This document shows, piece after piece, positions 55,630-63,949 of a stretch of DNA of 64,000 nucleotides; position 1 is the first letter of the stretch, and each line of letters opens with the position of its first letter. The translations under genes and the position numbers were made by a program. A model generated the notes under the pieces. It saw nothing but the letters and a program-made list of their open reading frames with translations, ran no database searches and had not been told where the DNA came from. The DNA is taken from positions 1,860,001 to 1,924,000 of the forward strand of contig NC_016051.1 of assembly GCF_000151205.2 (NCBI RefSeq). Direction: 5' to 3'. The DNA is from Thermococcus sp. AM4 (GTDB lineage: Archaea; Methanobacteriota_B; Thermococci; Thermococcales; Thermococcaceae).

Positions 55630-56451
55630 ATGAAGGTCGTTATGTCCACAAAGGTGGATCCAGCATCGATGAACATCAGAGGAAAGCTGGTTGAGAACTT
55701 CGGGTTCAGCGAAACGGACTGGCTCTTTGACGGGAACCCCGTTTTCAGGTGGGGGGATGTTCTCCTTCTGACGACCAACGAGGAGATGATCTACTACGAC
55801 AACTTGGACTCTGCGATCGAGGAGCAGCTCGGGATCAAGCCCGAACTCATAGTCTTTGCCTCCAGGCACGCGAGCAAGGCCAAAATGCCCGCCCTGACAA
55901 CCCACGTGACCGGAAACTGGGGTAAGGCCATGTACGGGGGCAAGGACTTCTCCCTCGCAATCGCTCATCCAGTTGCAATGAAGCTCGCCCTCCTCAAGCT
56001 CAGCGAGCTCAACGATCTCGGCTGGACGGTCTGCTACGAGGCAACCCACCACGGGCCGAGCGAGCTCAACGTGCCGAGCCTTTTCATCGAGATCGGCTCG
56101 AGCGAGGAGGAGTGGGTTAACGAGAGAGCGGGCGAGATTTTGGCCGAGACCATAGTTCACGTCCTTGAGAACGTCGGGAAAAAGCACGAATTCAAGCCGG
56201 CCCTTGGAATAGGGGGCGGCCACTACGCGCCCAAGCAGACCAAGCGCGCCCTTGAGGGCGACCTGGCTTTCGGTCACATACTCCCAAAGTACGCACAGCC
56301 TGTGGACGAGGCCATGCTAACGAAGGCCATCGAGAGAACCCTTGGAGGAGTTGAGGCCATATACGTGGACTGGAAGGGGAGCAAGGGGGAGATGAGGCAG
56401 AAGGCCCGGGATCTGGCCGAGAAACTCGGCCTTGAATTCATCCGGGACTGA
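55630..56451 (+). CDS. dtdA: D-aminoacyl-tRNA deacylase, archaeal/plant type
   Basis: 273 residues of the DTD2/GEK1 family, which clears D-amino acids from tRNA. Family marks: [23 protein letters not shown] (about 76-98), [22 protein letters not shown] (about 137-158) and [10 protein letters not shown]; the His and Lys of these motifs are the likely catalytic or zinc residues. ATG 55630 follows GGGGATTGG. Confidence 0.9.
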   Translation: MKVVMSTKVDPASMNIRGKLVENFGFSETDWLFDGNPVFRWGDVLLLTTNEEMIYYDNLDSAIEEQLGIKPELIVFASRHASKAKMPALTTHVTGNWGKAMYGGKDFSLAIAHPVAMKLALLKLSELNDLGWTVCYEATHHGPSELNVPSLFIEIGSSEEEWVNERAGEILAETIVHVLENVGKKHEFKPALGIGGGHYAPKQTKRALEGDLAFGHILPKYAQPVDEAMLTKAIERTLGGVEAIYVDWKGSKGEMRQKARDLAEKLGLEFIRD

Positions 56452-56533
56452 AAAAATGACGAAAGGTTTAAAGACTTCAAGATCAACATAACCCAGCGTT
56501 GGCCATCTATGTAGCTAAGTTTATATACTTGCA

Positions 56534-56553
56534 GCCTGCATTTACGTGCAGGC
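56534..56553 (+). promoter_or_regulatory. Perfect dyad at the ftsZ transcription start
   Basis: GCCTGCA-TTTACG-TGCAGGC lies 5 to 25 bases after the TATA box (TTTATATACTT, 56520-56530) and covers the expected start site. Further TGCA tetramers lie at 56529-56532 and in TTGCACC at 56559-56565. It looks like an operator for cell-division control. Confidence 0.55.
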
Positions 56554-56580
56554 GTCAAATTGCACCCGGAGGGTCGGAAG

Positions 56581-57702
56581 ATGTTGAAACTGATTGAGGA
56601 TGCCATTGATAAAACTGCCGCTCCCGTCCAGTCAAAGACTGAGCCTCAGGTTGAGGTTCAGAGCGACATTGATGAGGAGCTCAGGAGGCTTCTCGAGCAG
56701 ATTCAGGCAAAGATATACGTCGTTGGTGTCGGCGGTGCCGGCTGCAACACTATCAACAGGATGATGCAGGTCGGCATTCAGGGGGCCAAGATAATAGCCG
56801 TCAATACCGACGCCCAGGATCTTCTCAAGATAAGGGCTCACAAGAAGATACTCATAGGAAAGGAACTCACCCGCGGACTCGGCGCAGGCAACAACCCCAA
56901 GGTTGGTGAGGAGGCCGCAAAGGAGAGCGAGAGGGAAATCAGGGAGGCACTTGAAGGGGCCGATATGGTCTTTGTCACCTGCGGTCTCGGCGGTGGAACC
57001 GGTACCGGTGCGGCTCCCGTCATAGCGGAGATGGCGAAGAAGATGGGCGCCCTAACCGTGTCCGTCGTGACGCTGCCCTTCACCGTCGAGGGCATAAGGC
57101 GCATCAAGAACGCTGAATATGGCCTTGAGAGGCTTAGAAAGGCCAGTGACACAGTCATCGTCATCCCGAACGACAAGCTCATGGAGGTTGCTCCGAACCT
57201 GCCGATCCACATGGCCTTTAAAGTTGCGGACGAGATACTCGTTCAAGCCGTCAAGGGTATCACAGAGCTCATCACCAAGCCCGGACTGGTTAACCTCGAC
57301 TTCAACGACGTAAGGGCCGTCATGAAGGACGGCGGTGTTGCGATGATAGGCATCGGCGAGAGCGACAGTGAGAAGAGGGCTTTGGAGGCGGCCCAGCAGG
57401 CCCTTAACAGCCCGCTCCTCGACGTCGATATCAGCGGTGCAAAGGGCGCTCTCATAAGCATCAGCGGCAGCGACGTCAAGCTCGAGGAGGCCCAGCAGAT
57501 CATCGAACTCGTCACCAGCAAGCTCGATCCGGAGGCGCAGGTCATCTGGGGTATCCAGCTCGATGAAGAGCTCGGCAAGATGATCAGGATTCTCCTCGTT
57601 GTCACCGGCGTCAGCTCGCCGTACGCGGTCACCGAGGAGGAGAGCTCCCCCTACGGGGACGAGGAGAGAAGGGTAGTAAGGCTCGATCTTGAGGAGTTCT
57701 GA
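56581..57702 (+). CDS. ftsZ: Cell division protein FtsZ
   Basis: 373 residues. Tubulin-like GTPase that forms the division ring. GTP-binding motifs: [12 protein letters not shown], the signature [14 protein letters not shown], and NTDAQDL. A flexible acidic N-terminal 40 residues precedes the fold and an acidic linker ends it. ATG 56581 follows GGAGGGTCGG. It heads a region with secE, spt5 and ribosomal proteins on the same strand. Confidence 0.95.
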   Translation: MLKLIEDAIDKTAAPVQSKTEPQVEVQSDIDEELRRLLEQIQAKIYVVGVGGAGCNTINRMMQVGIQGAKIIAVNTDAQDLLKIRAHKKILIGKELTRGLGAGNNPKVGEEAAKESEREIREALEGADMVFVTCGLGGGTGTGAAPVIAEMAKKMGALTVSVVTLPFTVEGIRRIKNAEYGLERLRKASDTVIVIPNDKLMEVAPNLPIHMAFKVADEILVQAVKGITELITKPGLVNLDFNDVRAVMKDGGVAMIGIGESDSEKRALEAAQQALNSPLLDVDISGAKGALISISGSDVKLEEAQQIIELVTSKLDPEAQVIWGIQLDEELGKMIRILLVVTGVSSPYAVTEEESSPYGDEERRVVRLDLEEF

Positions 57703-57764
57703 AACCGTTACCTTTTTATTTGCTTTTAATCTCGCCTTAAGCAAGCGGAGTAGGGGTGTTCATC

Positions 57765-57959
57765 ATGAGCGGGAACTACGTTGAGAAGATCAAGAACTTC
57801 CTTTCAGAGTCCAGGAGGGTCCTCCTCGTAACCAGAAAGCCGAGCTGGAAGGAGTACAAGCTTGCGGCCAAGATAACCGGGCTTGGCATGATCATAATTG
57901 GAACAATCGGCTTGCTCATAACTGTGATCGGTTACCTGATCATGGGTACCGGGCTCTGA
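57765..57959 (+). CDS. secE: Preprotein translocase SecE (Sec61 gamma)
   Basis: 64 residues: an amphipathic helix ([27 protein letters not shown]) and one membrane helix ([20 protein letters not shown]), the pattern of Sec61 gamma. It clamps SecY. ATG 57765 follows GGGGTGTTCATC. Its stop is 11 bases before spt5, and secE-spt5-rpl11 is the usual archaeal order. Confidence 0.92.
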   Translation: MSGNYVEKIKNFLSESRRVLLVTRKPSWKEYKLAAKITGLGMIIIGTIGLLITVIGYLIMGTGL

Positions 57960-57970
57960 TGGTGGTTTCC

Positions 57971-58429
57971 ATGAGCGAGGGCAAGATATTCACAGTGAGG
58001 GTCACGGTTGGCCAGGAGGAGACCACCGCGAAGCTGATCTACAGCAAGGTCAAAACCTACAACCTGCCTGTTTACGCAATCCTTGCCCCGAGCAAGGTTA
58101 AGGGCTACATCTTCGTCGAGGCCCCCAGCAAGAGCGCCGTGGACGAGGCGATAAAGGGCATCAGGCACGCCAGGGGAACCCTGCCCGGCGAGGTCAGGTT
58201 CGAGGAGATAGAGCACTTCCTTGAGGAGAAGCCCGCTGTCAGCGGCTTCGAGCCCGGTGATATAGTTGAGCTCATCTCCGGCCCGTTCAAGGGCGAGAAG
58301 GCCAAGGTCGTTAGGGTCGATGAGAGCAAGGACGAGATCGTCGTTGAGCTCATCGGCGCCATAGTCCCGATCCCCGTTACGGTGAGGGGAGAATACGTTA
58401 GACTTATAAGCAAGCACCAAAAGGAGTGA
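57971..58429 (+). CDS. spt5: Transcription elongation factor Spt5
   Basis: 152 residues: an NGN domain ([22 protein letters not shown]...[20 protein letters not shown]) and a KOW domain ([22 protein letters not shown]). It binds the RNA polymerase clamp with Spt4 and promotes elongation. ATG 57971 follows GGTGGTTTCC. Also called archaeal NusG. Confidence 0.94.
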   Translation: MSEGKIFTVRVTVGQEETTAKLIYSKVKTYNLPVYAILAPSKVKGYIFVEAPSKSAVDEAIKGIRHARGTLPGEVRFEEIEHFLEEKPAVSGFEPGDIVELISGPFKGEKAKVVRVDESKDEIVVELIGAIVPIPVTVRGEYVRLISKHQKE

Positions 58430-58457
58430 ACGGTTTACAGGTTGAGAGGTGAGAAAG

Positions 58458-58955
58458 ATGCCACAGGTCGTTGAAGTCCTCGTTGAGGGAGGAAAGGCCT
58501 CACCCGGACCCCCACTCGGTCCGGCAATCGGTCCACTCGGATTAAACGTCAAGCAGGTCGTCGATGAGATAAACAAGGCCACCAAAGAGTTCGAGGGAAT
58601 GCAGGTTCCCGTTAAGATCATCGTTGAGGATCCCAAGAAGAAGACCTTCAGGATCGAAGTTGGTATCCCGCCGACGAGCCAGCTCATCAAGAAGGAACTC
58701 GGCATTCCCAAGGGTTCGAGCGAGCCCGTCCACAGCCCCGTCGGAAACCTGACCATGGAGCAGGTCATAAAGATAGCCAAGATGAAGATCGACCAGATGC
58801 TCTCGCCGACGCTCAAGGCCGCCTCCAAAGAGGTCATAGGAACGGCCCTGAGCATGGGCGTCACAGTTGAGGGCAAGGACCCGAGGGAAGTCCAGAGGGA
58901 GATCGACGAGGGTCTTTACGACGAACTCTTTGCAAAGGCGGAAGAGGCCGAATGA
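58458..58955 (+). CDS. rpl11: Ribosomal protein L11 (uL11)
   Basis: 165 residues. The stalk-base protein: [23 protein letters not shown] is the conserved N-terminal motif, and [13 protein letters not shown]... is in the RNA-binding domain. ATG 58458 follows GGTGAGAAAG. A 7-bp hairpin follows the stop (58956-58982). Confidence 0.95.
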   Translation: MPQVVEVLVEGGKASPGPPLGPAIGPLGLNVKQVVDEINKATKEFEGMQVPVKIIVEDPKKKTFRIEVGIPPTSQLIKKELGIPKGSSEPVHSPVGNLTMEQVIKIAKMKIDQMLSPTLKAASKEVIGTALSMGVTVEGKDPREVQREIDEGLYDELFAKAEEAE

Positions 58956-58982
58956 GGCCTCTTCTCTCCGAATTTAGAGGCC
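58956..58982 (+). terminator. Hairpin between rpl11 and rpl1
   Basis: GGCCTCT-N13-AGAGGCC, a perfect seven-base stem that begins right after the rpl11 stop. A new TATA box for rpl1 (AAAAGTTTAAAAAC near 58986-58999) follows at once. It may terminate or stabilise the upstream mRNA; archaea usually use T runs instead. Confidence 0.4.
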
Positions 58983-59067
58983 ATGGAAAAGTTTAAAAAC
59001 TCCTCCCTTTACGCATCTTTGGTTCTTCGTCCTTGCTAAAATCAAAAAAGGAAGGGAGGGCTGTAAA

Positions 59068-59718
59068 GTGGCCTTCGACAGGCAGAAACTCGTGGAAGCG
59101 GTGAAGGAGGCGAAGGCCCGGGCTAAGCCGCGCAACTTCACACAGACCGTCGAGATGGCAGTCAACCTCAAGGATATAGACCTCCGCAAGCCGGAGAACA
59201 GGTTCAAGCTTGAGGTTGTGCTGCCCCACGGTCGTGGGAAGGAACCAAAGATCGCGGTCATCGCTGATGGTGCCGTGGCCGAGGCGGCTAAAAAGCTCGG
59301 GCTGGATGTGATTAGTGGAGAGCAGCTTGAAGAGCTTGCAAAGAGCCCGAGAGAAGCGAGAAAGCTCGCCAAGCGCTACGACTTCTTCATTGCCGCGGCT
59401 CCGCTGATGCCTAAGATAGGTAAGTACCTCGGTAGGTACCTCGGTCCAAGGAACAAGATGCCTCAGGTCGTTCCGCCGACCATGACCAACCTCGAGCCGA
59501 TAGTCAACAGGCTCAAGAAGACGGTCAGGATACAGCTCAAGAACAACCCGGTCGTTCATGCCCCCATCGGGACCGAGGACATGGACGACGAGAAGCTCGC
59601 TGAGAACGCCGAGGCGGTTCTCAACGCCATCATCAACAAGCTCGAGCGCGGAGAGAACCAGGTGAAGTCAGTGTACATCAAGACCACGATGGGACCGGCC
59701 GTTAAGGTTGAGAGGTGA
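59068..59718 (+). CDS. rpl1: Ribosomal protein L1 (uL1)
   Basis: 216 residues. Binds 23S rRNA at the mobile L1 stalk and in archaea can repress its own message. Motifs: [23 protein letters not shown] at the N-terminus and [16 protein letters not shown] in the inserted domain. GTG 59068 follows GGAGGG. It overlaps the rplP0 open frame but not the assigned start. Confidence 0.95.
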   Translation: MAFDRQKLVEAVKEAKARAKPRNFTQTVEMAVNLKDIDLRKPENRFKLEVVLPHGRGKEPKIAVIADGAVAEAAKKLGLDVISGEQLEELAKSPREARKLAKRYDFFIAAAPLMPKIGKYLGRYLGPRNKMPQVVPPTMTNLEPIVNRLKKTVRIQLKNNPVVHAPIGTEDMDDEKLAENAEAVLNAIINKLERGENQVKSVYIKTTMGPAVKVER

Positions 59719-59723
59719 GGGAG

Positions 59724-60743
59724 ATGGCCCACGTAGCCGAGTGGAAGAAGAAGGAAGTGGAAGAGCTCACCAAGATCATCAAGAGCCACCCAGTGATTGC
59801 CCTTGTCGACGTGGCCGGCGTCCCAGCTTATCCGCTCAGCAAGATGCGCGACAAGCTTCGCGGGAAGGCCCTTCTCAGGGTCAGCAGAAATACACTCATC
59901 GAGCTGGCAATAAAGAGGGCCGCCCAGGAGCTCAACAAGCCTGACCTTGAGAAGCTCGTCGATTACATCGAGGGAGGGGCGGCGATACTCGCCACTGAGA
60001 TGAACCCCTTCAAGCTCTACAAGCTCCTCGAGGAGAGCAAAACACCGGCCCCGGCCAAGCCCGGAGCGGTCGTTCCAAGGGACGTCGTCATCCCTGCCGG
60101 ACCGACTTCCCTCGCGCCGGGCCCGCTCGTTGGTGAGATGCAGGCCCTTGGAATCCCTGCGAGGATTGAGAAGGGTAAGGTCAGCATCCAGAAGGACTAC
60201 ACCGTCCTCAAGGCGGGTGAGGTCATAACCGAGCAGCTCGCGAGGATCCTCAACGCCCTCGGTATCGAGCCGCTCGAAGTCGGTCTCAACTTACTGGCAG
60301 CTTACGAGGACGGCATCGTGTACACCCCTGAAGTTCTCGCCATAGACGAGCAGGAGTACATCAACATGCTCCAGAAAGCTTACATGCACGCATTCAACCT
60401 GTCGGTCAACACCGCCTATCCGACCAAGCAGACCATCGAGGCCATCATCCAGAAGGCCTTCCTCGGAGCCAAGAACGTTGCAGTCGAGGCCGGTTACGTT
60501 ACTCCTGAGACCGTCGAGGACATACTCGGCAGGGCTATACGCGCTCTCCTGCTCATAGCACGGAACCTGCCCGAGGAGCTGCTCGACGAGAAGACCAAAG
60601 AGCTTTTAAACGCTCAGGCCCAAGTGGCCGTTGCGACCCCTCAGCCAACAGAGGAGAAGGTTGAGGAGGCTGAGGAGGAAGAGGAAGAAGAGGAGGCATC
60701 CGAGGAGGACGCGCTCGCCGGACTGGGCGCGCTCTTCGGCTGA
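59724..60743 (+). CDS. rplP0: Ribosomal stalk protein P0 (uL10)
   Basis: 339 residues. Anchor of the ribosomal stalk, carrying three L12 dimers at its C-terminal helices. The end has the acidic P-domain ([22 protein letters not shown]) shared with L12. ATG 59724 follows GGTGAGGGAG. The upstream rpl1 stop is five bases away. Confidence 0.95.
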   Translation: MAHVAEWKKKEVEELTKIIKSHPVIALVDVAGVPAYPLSKMRDKLRGKALLRVSRNTLIELAIKRAAQELNKPDLEKLVDYIEGGAAILATEMNPFKLYKLLEESKTPAPAKPGAVVPRDVVIPAGPTSLAPGPLVGEMQALGIPARIEKGKVSIQKDYTVLKAGEVITEQLARILNALGIEPLEVGLNLLAAYEDGIVYTPEVLAIDEQEYINMLQKAYMHAFNLSVNTAYPTKQTIEAIIQKAFLGAKNVAVEAGYVTPETVEDILGRAIRALLLIARNLPEELLDEKTKELLNAQAQVAVATPQPTEEKVEEAEEEEEEEEASEEDALAGLGALFG

Positions 60744-60820
60744 ACTTTCAATTTCCCTCGTACCCTGATGGATTCCACGTGAAATGAATGAAAAAATGAA
60801 GATGATTGGAGGTGCGAAAA

Positions 60821-61138
60821 ATGGAGTACGTGTATGCCGCTCTGCTGCTCCACGCCACTGGTAAGGAGATAAACGAGGAGAACCTCAAGAAGGTGCTCGA
60901 GGCCGCCGGAGTTAGCCCGGACGAGGCCAGGATAAAGGCCCTCGTCGCTGCCCTCGAGGGCGTCAACATCGACGAGGTCATCGAGAAGGCCGCCATGCCG
61001 GTTGCCGCCCCGGTTGCGGTTGCCGCCGCCCCGGCTGCCGAGGCTCCGGCCGAGGCCGCCGAGGAGGAAGAGGAGGAAGAAGAGGAAGAGGTCAGCGAGG
61101 AGGAGGCCCTCGCTGGACTCGGTGCCCTCTTCGGCTGA
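60821..61138 (+). CDS. rpl12: Ribosomal protein L12 (P1-like)
   Basis: 105 residues: an N-terminal dimer helix domain ([31 protein letters not shown]), an Ala-rich hinge and the acidic end [12 protein letters not shown] that calls translation factors. It matches the P0 tail. ATG 60821 follows GGAGGTGCGAAAA. Last gene of the ribosomal group. Confidence 0.95.
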   Translation: MEYVYAALLLHATGKEINEENLKKVLEAAGVSPDEARIKALVAALEGVNIDEVIEKAAMPVAAPVAVAAAPAAEAPAEAAEEEEEEEEEEVSEEEALAGLGALFG

Positions 61139-61153
61139 ACTCCTCCATTTTCT

Positions 61154-61627
61154 TTACTTCTTGGATTTCCTCTTTGAGAGCGCTATTCTCCTGCTCCCCT
61201 GATAGTTTCCGCGGTAGGGATTTCTTGCGGGCCCCTCGAGCCTTATGAACGCTATTTGAACGAACCTTTCCCCGTATTCGAGAACTACCGGCTCGTCGGA
61301 CGCGTTGAAGACCATGAGCGTAAGGTTGCCGTCCCATCCTGGATCGACCCACGCGAACGAGCCGAGCAATCCTTCCCTCGCCAGACTGCTCCTTATCTTC
61401 ATGTCACCCATTACATCGTCCGGCAGCTTGACCCTCTCAAGGGTCAGTATAAGGGCGTGCTTTCCCGGTGGAACGATAACTTTGCCTTCCTTTTCAACGT
61501 CGATGAGCTTTCCCCCAACGTACGCCTCTTTTCCGACCCTCAGGTCGTAGCCCGCAGGTTGAAGTGATTCCTTCGAGAACGGTTGGATGAGGATTTCCCT
61601 TTCGATCTTCCAGTCGGGGAGCATCAT
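61154..61627 (-). CDS. dcd: dCTP deaminase / dUTPase family protein
   Basis: 157 residues of the trimeric dCTP deaminase/dUTPase fold. Seen: SLQPAGYDLRVG, MKIRSSLAREGLLGSFAWVDPGWDGNLTL and GERFVQIAFIRLEG. Ser/Arg of the first active-site motif are there, but where deaminases carry the catalytic Glu (LEF-type), this reads LTLMVFN. Function may be limited to nucleotide binding or dUTP hydrolysis. ATG 61627 follows GGTGAAGACT. It is convergent with rpl12, 15 bases apart. Confidence 0.82.
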   Translation of the reverse strand: MMLPDWKIEREILIQPFSKESLQPAGYDLRVGKEAYVGGKLIDVEKEGKVIVPPGKHALILTLERVKLPDDVMGDMKIRSSLAREGLLGSFAWVDPGWDGNLTLMVFNASDEPVVLEYGERFVQIAFIRLEGPARNPYRGNYQGSRRIALSKRKSKK

Positions 61628-61674
61628 AGTCTTCACCGCAAGCTTTATTTTGGGTCACCTTAAAACGGTTCCGA

Positions 61675-61752
61675 GGGCCGGTGGCCTAGCCTGGATGGGG
61701 CGTCGGCCTTCGGAGCCGAAGGTCGCGGGTTCAAATCCCGCCCGGCCCGCCA
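61675..61752 (+). tRNA. tRNA-Arg (TCG), CCA encoded
   Basis: Acceptor GGGCCGG / CCGGCCC, anticodon stem TCGGC / GCCGA with loop CTTCGGA (anticodon TCG), T loop TTCAAAT, discriminator G and CCA at 61750-61752. No intron. TATA-like GCTTTATTTT lies about 25 bases upstream at 61642-61651. Confidence 0.95.
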
Positions 61753-61754
61753 TC

Positions 61755-61779
61755 GAAACTTTTGCCAAGCAAAAGTTTC
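61755..61779. repeat. Perfect 11-bp inverted repeat after tRNA-Arg
   Basis: GAAACTTTTGC, a three-base loop, GCAAAAGTTTC: a perfect stem two bases beyond the tRNA 3' end. AT-rich sequence follows. It may be a termination or processing hairpin or the scar of an integration at the tRNA gene. A shorter hairpin (CAAGCT/AGCTTG) lies at about 61864-61890. The rest up to the next tRNA holds no gene that I can support. Confidence 0.6.
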
Positions 61780-61935
61780 ATCAAAATTTGTGATTCCTTT
61801 TGAATTGCAGTTCTTGTGGGGATTTCTTTTTGAGTTGCTCTTTGGTGAGGGGGGCATTTTTTGTCAAGCTCTGCGCGGGCAAAGCTTGTGGAGGGTAAAA
61901 TTTATAAATCCATCCCGGAACCTATCAACGGGCAC

Positions 61936-62011
61936 AGCCCCGTGGTGTAGCGGCCAAGCATGCGGGACTCTGGATCCCGCGACCGGGGTTCGAATCCCCG
62001 CGGGGCTACCA
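61936..62011 (+). tRNA. tRNA-Gln (CTG), CCA encoded
   Basis: Acceptor AGCCCCG / CGGGGCT, anticodon stem CGGGA / TCCCG with loop CTCTGGA (anticodon CTG), T loop TTCGAAT, discriminator A, CCA at 62009-62011. A TATA box (AAATTTATAAATCC, 61899-61912) lies 25 bases upstream. Confidence 0.94.
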
Positions 62012-62014
62012 TTT

Positions 62015-62047
62015 ACATGGGCTCCAGACGAAATTCGAACCCCATGT
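62015..62047 (+). terminator. Hairpin plus T run after tRNA-Gln
   Basis: ACATGGG ... CCCATGT (seven perfect pairs) directly after the tRNA, followed by TTTTAC. It resembles an intrinsic terminator, and a T run alone would already stop archaeal polymerase. Confidence 0.5.
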
Positions 62048-62419
62048 TTTACTCCCATTCCTAATTTTAACATCTGGACATTCAACCGCATTTTCTCTGT
62101 ATCATTCTCGTGGAATTAACATGTCTTCAAAATATGGGTTATTTTCCAATCCTTTTCCCGAGCGGGATTCTTTCAACGTTGTCCGCTGGCATCGTCTATT
62201 CTGATTTCCCCACGAGATACCGTGTTTTAGATCGTTGGTTTTTATCCATCCATTTCTGGCCAATTTGAGAAATTTCAATGTCGAAAATTCAAATTCAAAC
62301 TCTCTCGGAAGCTTTTTAAGGAGAGGAACGCAGAATAGGTGAGTGGGAAGTTATTCAAGGGGCTGGTAACATGTCCAATAAAGATTGCTCTAATCTGAGA
62401 GGTACCGGGAGGTTTGGTA
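62048..62419. other. AT-rich stretch with no recognised gene
   Basis: About 370 bases between tRNA-Gln and the next gene. I see no coding potential on either strand, no C/D RNA and no tandem repeat; base composition is clearly more AT-rich than the flanks. It holds the promoter of the next operon: TATA-like GCTTTTTAAGG at about 62313-62323, then a leader of about 70 bases with the ribosome site GGGAGG near 62408-62413. Confidence 0.5.
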
Positions 62420-62641
62420 ATGAACGAAAATCTGAATTTGGAGTGCGAGATCAGGAACCTCCTGCGATTGAAGGGACCGTTGAGCGTCGCTTTTATCACC
62501 AGGTTCTTGAACGAGAGGGGGCTTGAATGCACCCGGCAGAAGGTTGAGAGGGTTCTCAGGGACCTCGTCTCGAGGGGAATCGTTGAGGCGTCCCTCCATC
62601 ACAACAGGCGGAAGCAGTACCGGCTGAGGTGGCGGGAGTGA
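62420..62641 (+). CDS. Small winged-helix DNA-binding protein
   Basis: 73 residues forming a single winged helix (CEIRNLLRLKGPLSVAFITRFLNERGLECTRQKVERVLRDLVSRGIVEASLHHNRRKQYRL). Likely a transcription regulator. It is coupled to the next gene by a TGATG overlap. ATG 62420 follows GGGAGGTTTGGTA. Confidence 0.7.
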   Translation: MNENLNLECEIRNLLRLKGPLSVAFITRFLNERGLECTRQKVERVLRDLVSRGIVEASLHHNRRKQYRLRWRE

Positions 62642-63132
62642 TGGTTTCATCAACGTCCTCGAGCGTTATCCTCGGCAACAAGAGACGCATGCTCATGATA
62701 GAGTTCCTCCAGATGAAGAACGGAAGGGCCGAGCTCAGGGATATAGTCGAGTACATCGCGGAAAAGGAGGGCAACACGGACAGGAGGCACAGAAAGAGCG
62801 TTTACGTCAGTTTGATGCAGACCCACATTCCGAAGCTTGAGAGGGAAGGCGTGGTTGCCTTTGAGCGGGGAGTAATAACCCTTCTCCAGGTGCCCGATAA
62901 CGTTACCCTCTACATGGAGGTCGTCCAGAGGAACGATATAAGCTGGAGTACTTTTTACGCCGGCCTGTCGGTGATATTCCTCGTTACCGCGCTGTGGTTT
63001 GGAAACCTGCTCCTGGTTTTCGCCTCAGTCACGTATCTCATCGTGGCTATCCTCCAGCATATGAAGATGTACCGGGTTCTTCAGCCGAGGGACTCAAAGA
63101 AGGAAGATAATTCCCGTAGAAATGAGCGGTAA
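62641..63132 (+). CDS. Winged-helix regulator with C-terminal membrane helices (DUF7344-like)
   Basis: 163 residues. An N-terminal HTH unit (NKRRMLMIEFLQMKNGRAELRDIVEYIAEKEG...RRHRKSVYVSLMQTHIPKLEREGVV) and two membrane helices (FYAGLSVIFLVTALWFGNLLLVFASVTYLIVAILQ, about 107-141) with a basic tail. A membrane-bound regulator is suggested. Its stop codon lies inside an inverted repeat that precedes the DUF1102 gene promoter. Confidence 0.72.
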   Translation: MVSSTSSSVILGNKRRMLMIEFLQMKNGRAELRDIVEYIAEKEGNTDRRHRKSVYVSLMQTHIPKLEREGVVAFERGVITLLQVPDNVTLYMEVVQRNDISWSTFYAGLSVIFLVTALWFGNLLLVFASVTYLIVAILQHMKMYRVLQPRDSKKEDNSRRNER

Positions 63133-63172
63133 TGTCCCGTTACCGCCCGGTAATTTCCAACTTCATATATAT
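63126..63172 (+). promoter_or_regulatory. Promoter with GCGGTAA-N7-TTACCGC operator for the DUF1102 operon
   Basis: Perfect seven-base arms (63126-63132, 63140-63146) followed by another CGGTAAT (63148-63154) and a TATA box (TTCATATATATC, 63162-63172). The operator sits just upstream of the TATA box. Transcription would start near 63195, leaving a leader of about 145 bases (63195-63339) without a clear ORF but with a GGATCC-rich palindromic stretch near 63275-63290. Confidence 0.55.
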
Positions 63173-63339
63173 CGAAACGGGCAACTGTTCTTGGGTGCGA
63201 CCGTATGGTTGCCCTGATCTGGGGCATCCGTGGTGGCAGTTGATTTCAGTGTTGAGTGGTGTGGAAGGGCCGCGGATCCGCATGGATCCCGCACTCACAG
63301 TACGGCCTGTTCCACGGTGCCTCGTATGGAGGCGAAAAA

Positions 63340-63936
63340 ATGAGAAAGAATCTTGCCTTGGGAATTTTTGGCCTGATAGTGGCCTTTGGTCTTGTTCTGG
63401 GAGCAGGGGCTAACTTCAGGGACTACAGTGCGTCAAGAAGTGTCCATTGGGACATCGTTACCGACGACAACGAGTTAATAGACCTGACCCCTCTCCAGCC
63501 CTACGCGTACATTGACAACGAGACTGGGGTTCTAGTTGTGGACATAAGCCCGGACAACCCGAACTATCCGGGTTACGGTATGGGCCTCAGCCCGAACTCG
63601 GAGTACAACTTCGACGAGGTCTTTGAGGTAAGCAACGACCTTTGGGAGGAGAACATGACCATAGTCGTCATGATAACCAGCGACAACGATGAAATACAGC
63701 TTTACGGTGCGGATGGAGACATCCACGATGCCACCAACGGCGACGTAGTTAGGTACTCGGACACCGCCGTTAACTCAGTCTGCTTCGTCGTTGAGTCTGG
63801 AGATGCCGTTAAGGTGGGTATGGACTTTGACGCTGGGAACCACGCGCCCGGCACCAGCCAGAACGCCACGCTCCACATAGAGGCCTGGAGACTCGGAACC
63901 GAGCCCAGCAGCCTTGTTGGGAAGTGCGGTCAGTGA
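63340..63936 (+). CDS. Secreted DUF1102-domain protein
   Basis: 198 residues with a signal peptide (MRKNLALGIFGLIVAFGLVLGAGA), then a mature beta-rich region beginning NFRDYSASRSVHWDIVTDDN and ending near WRLGTEPSSLVGKCGQ. Two cysteines (VCFVV and KCGQ) could pair. The fold class, the size and the two regulators upstream recall secreted donor-strand fibre subunits of archaea, but I cannot prove that here. ATG 63340 follows GGAGGCGAAAAA. Confidence 0.7.
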   Translation: MRKNLALGIFGLIVAFGLVLGAGANFRDYSASRSVHWDIVTDDNELIDLTPLQPYAYIDNETGVLVVDISPDNPNYPGYGMGLSPNSEYNFDEVFEVSNDLWEENMTIVVMITSDNDEIQLYGADGDIHDATNGDVVRYSDTAVNSVCFVVESGDAVKVGMDFDAGNHAPGTSQNATLHIEAWRLGTEPSSLVGKCGQ

Positions 63937-63949
63937 GGGGGAATGAGAG

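Noticed and set aside
62345-62419. Resemblance to a TPP riboswitch (GGGGCTGGTAAC with CTGAGAGG)
   Set aside because: The second conserved half of the thi-box and the P4-P5 helix are absent, and the downstream gene is a regulator unrelated to thiamine.
63132-63339. A plus-strand frame of 93 codons before the DUF1102 gene
   Set aside because: It crosses the operator and promoter and has no protein-like composition; treated as leader.
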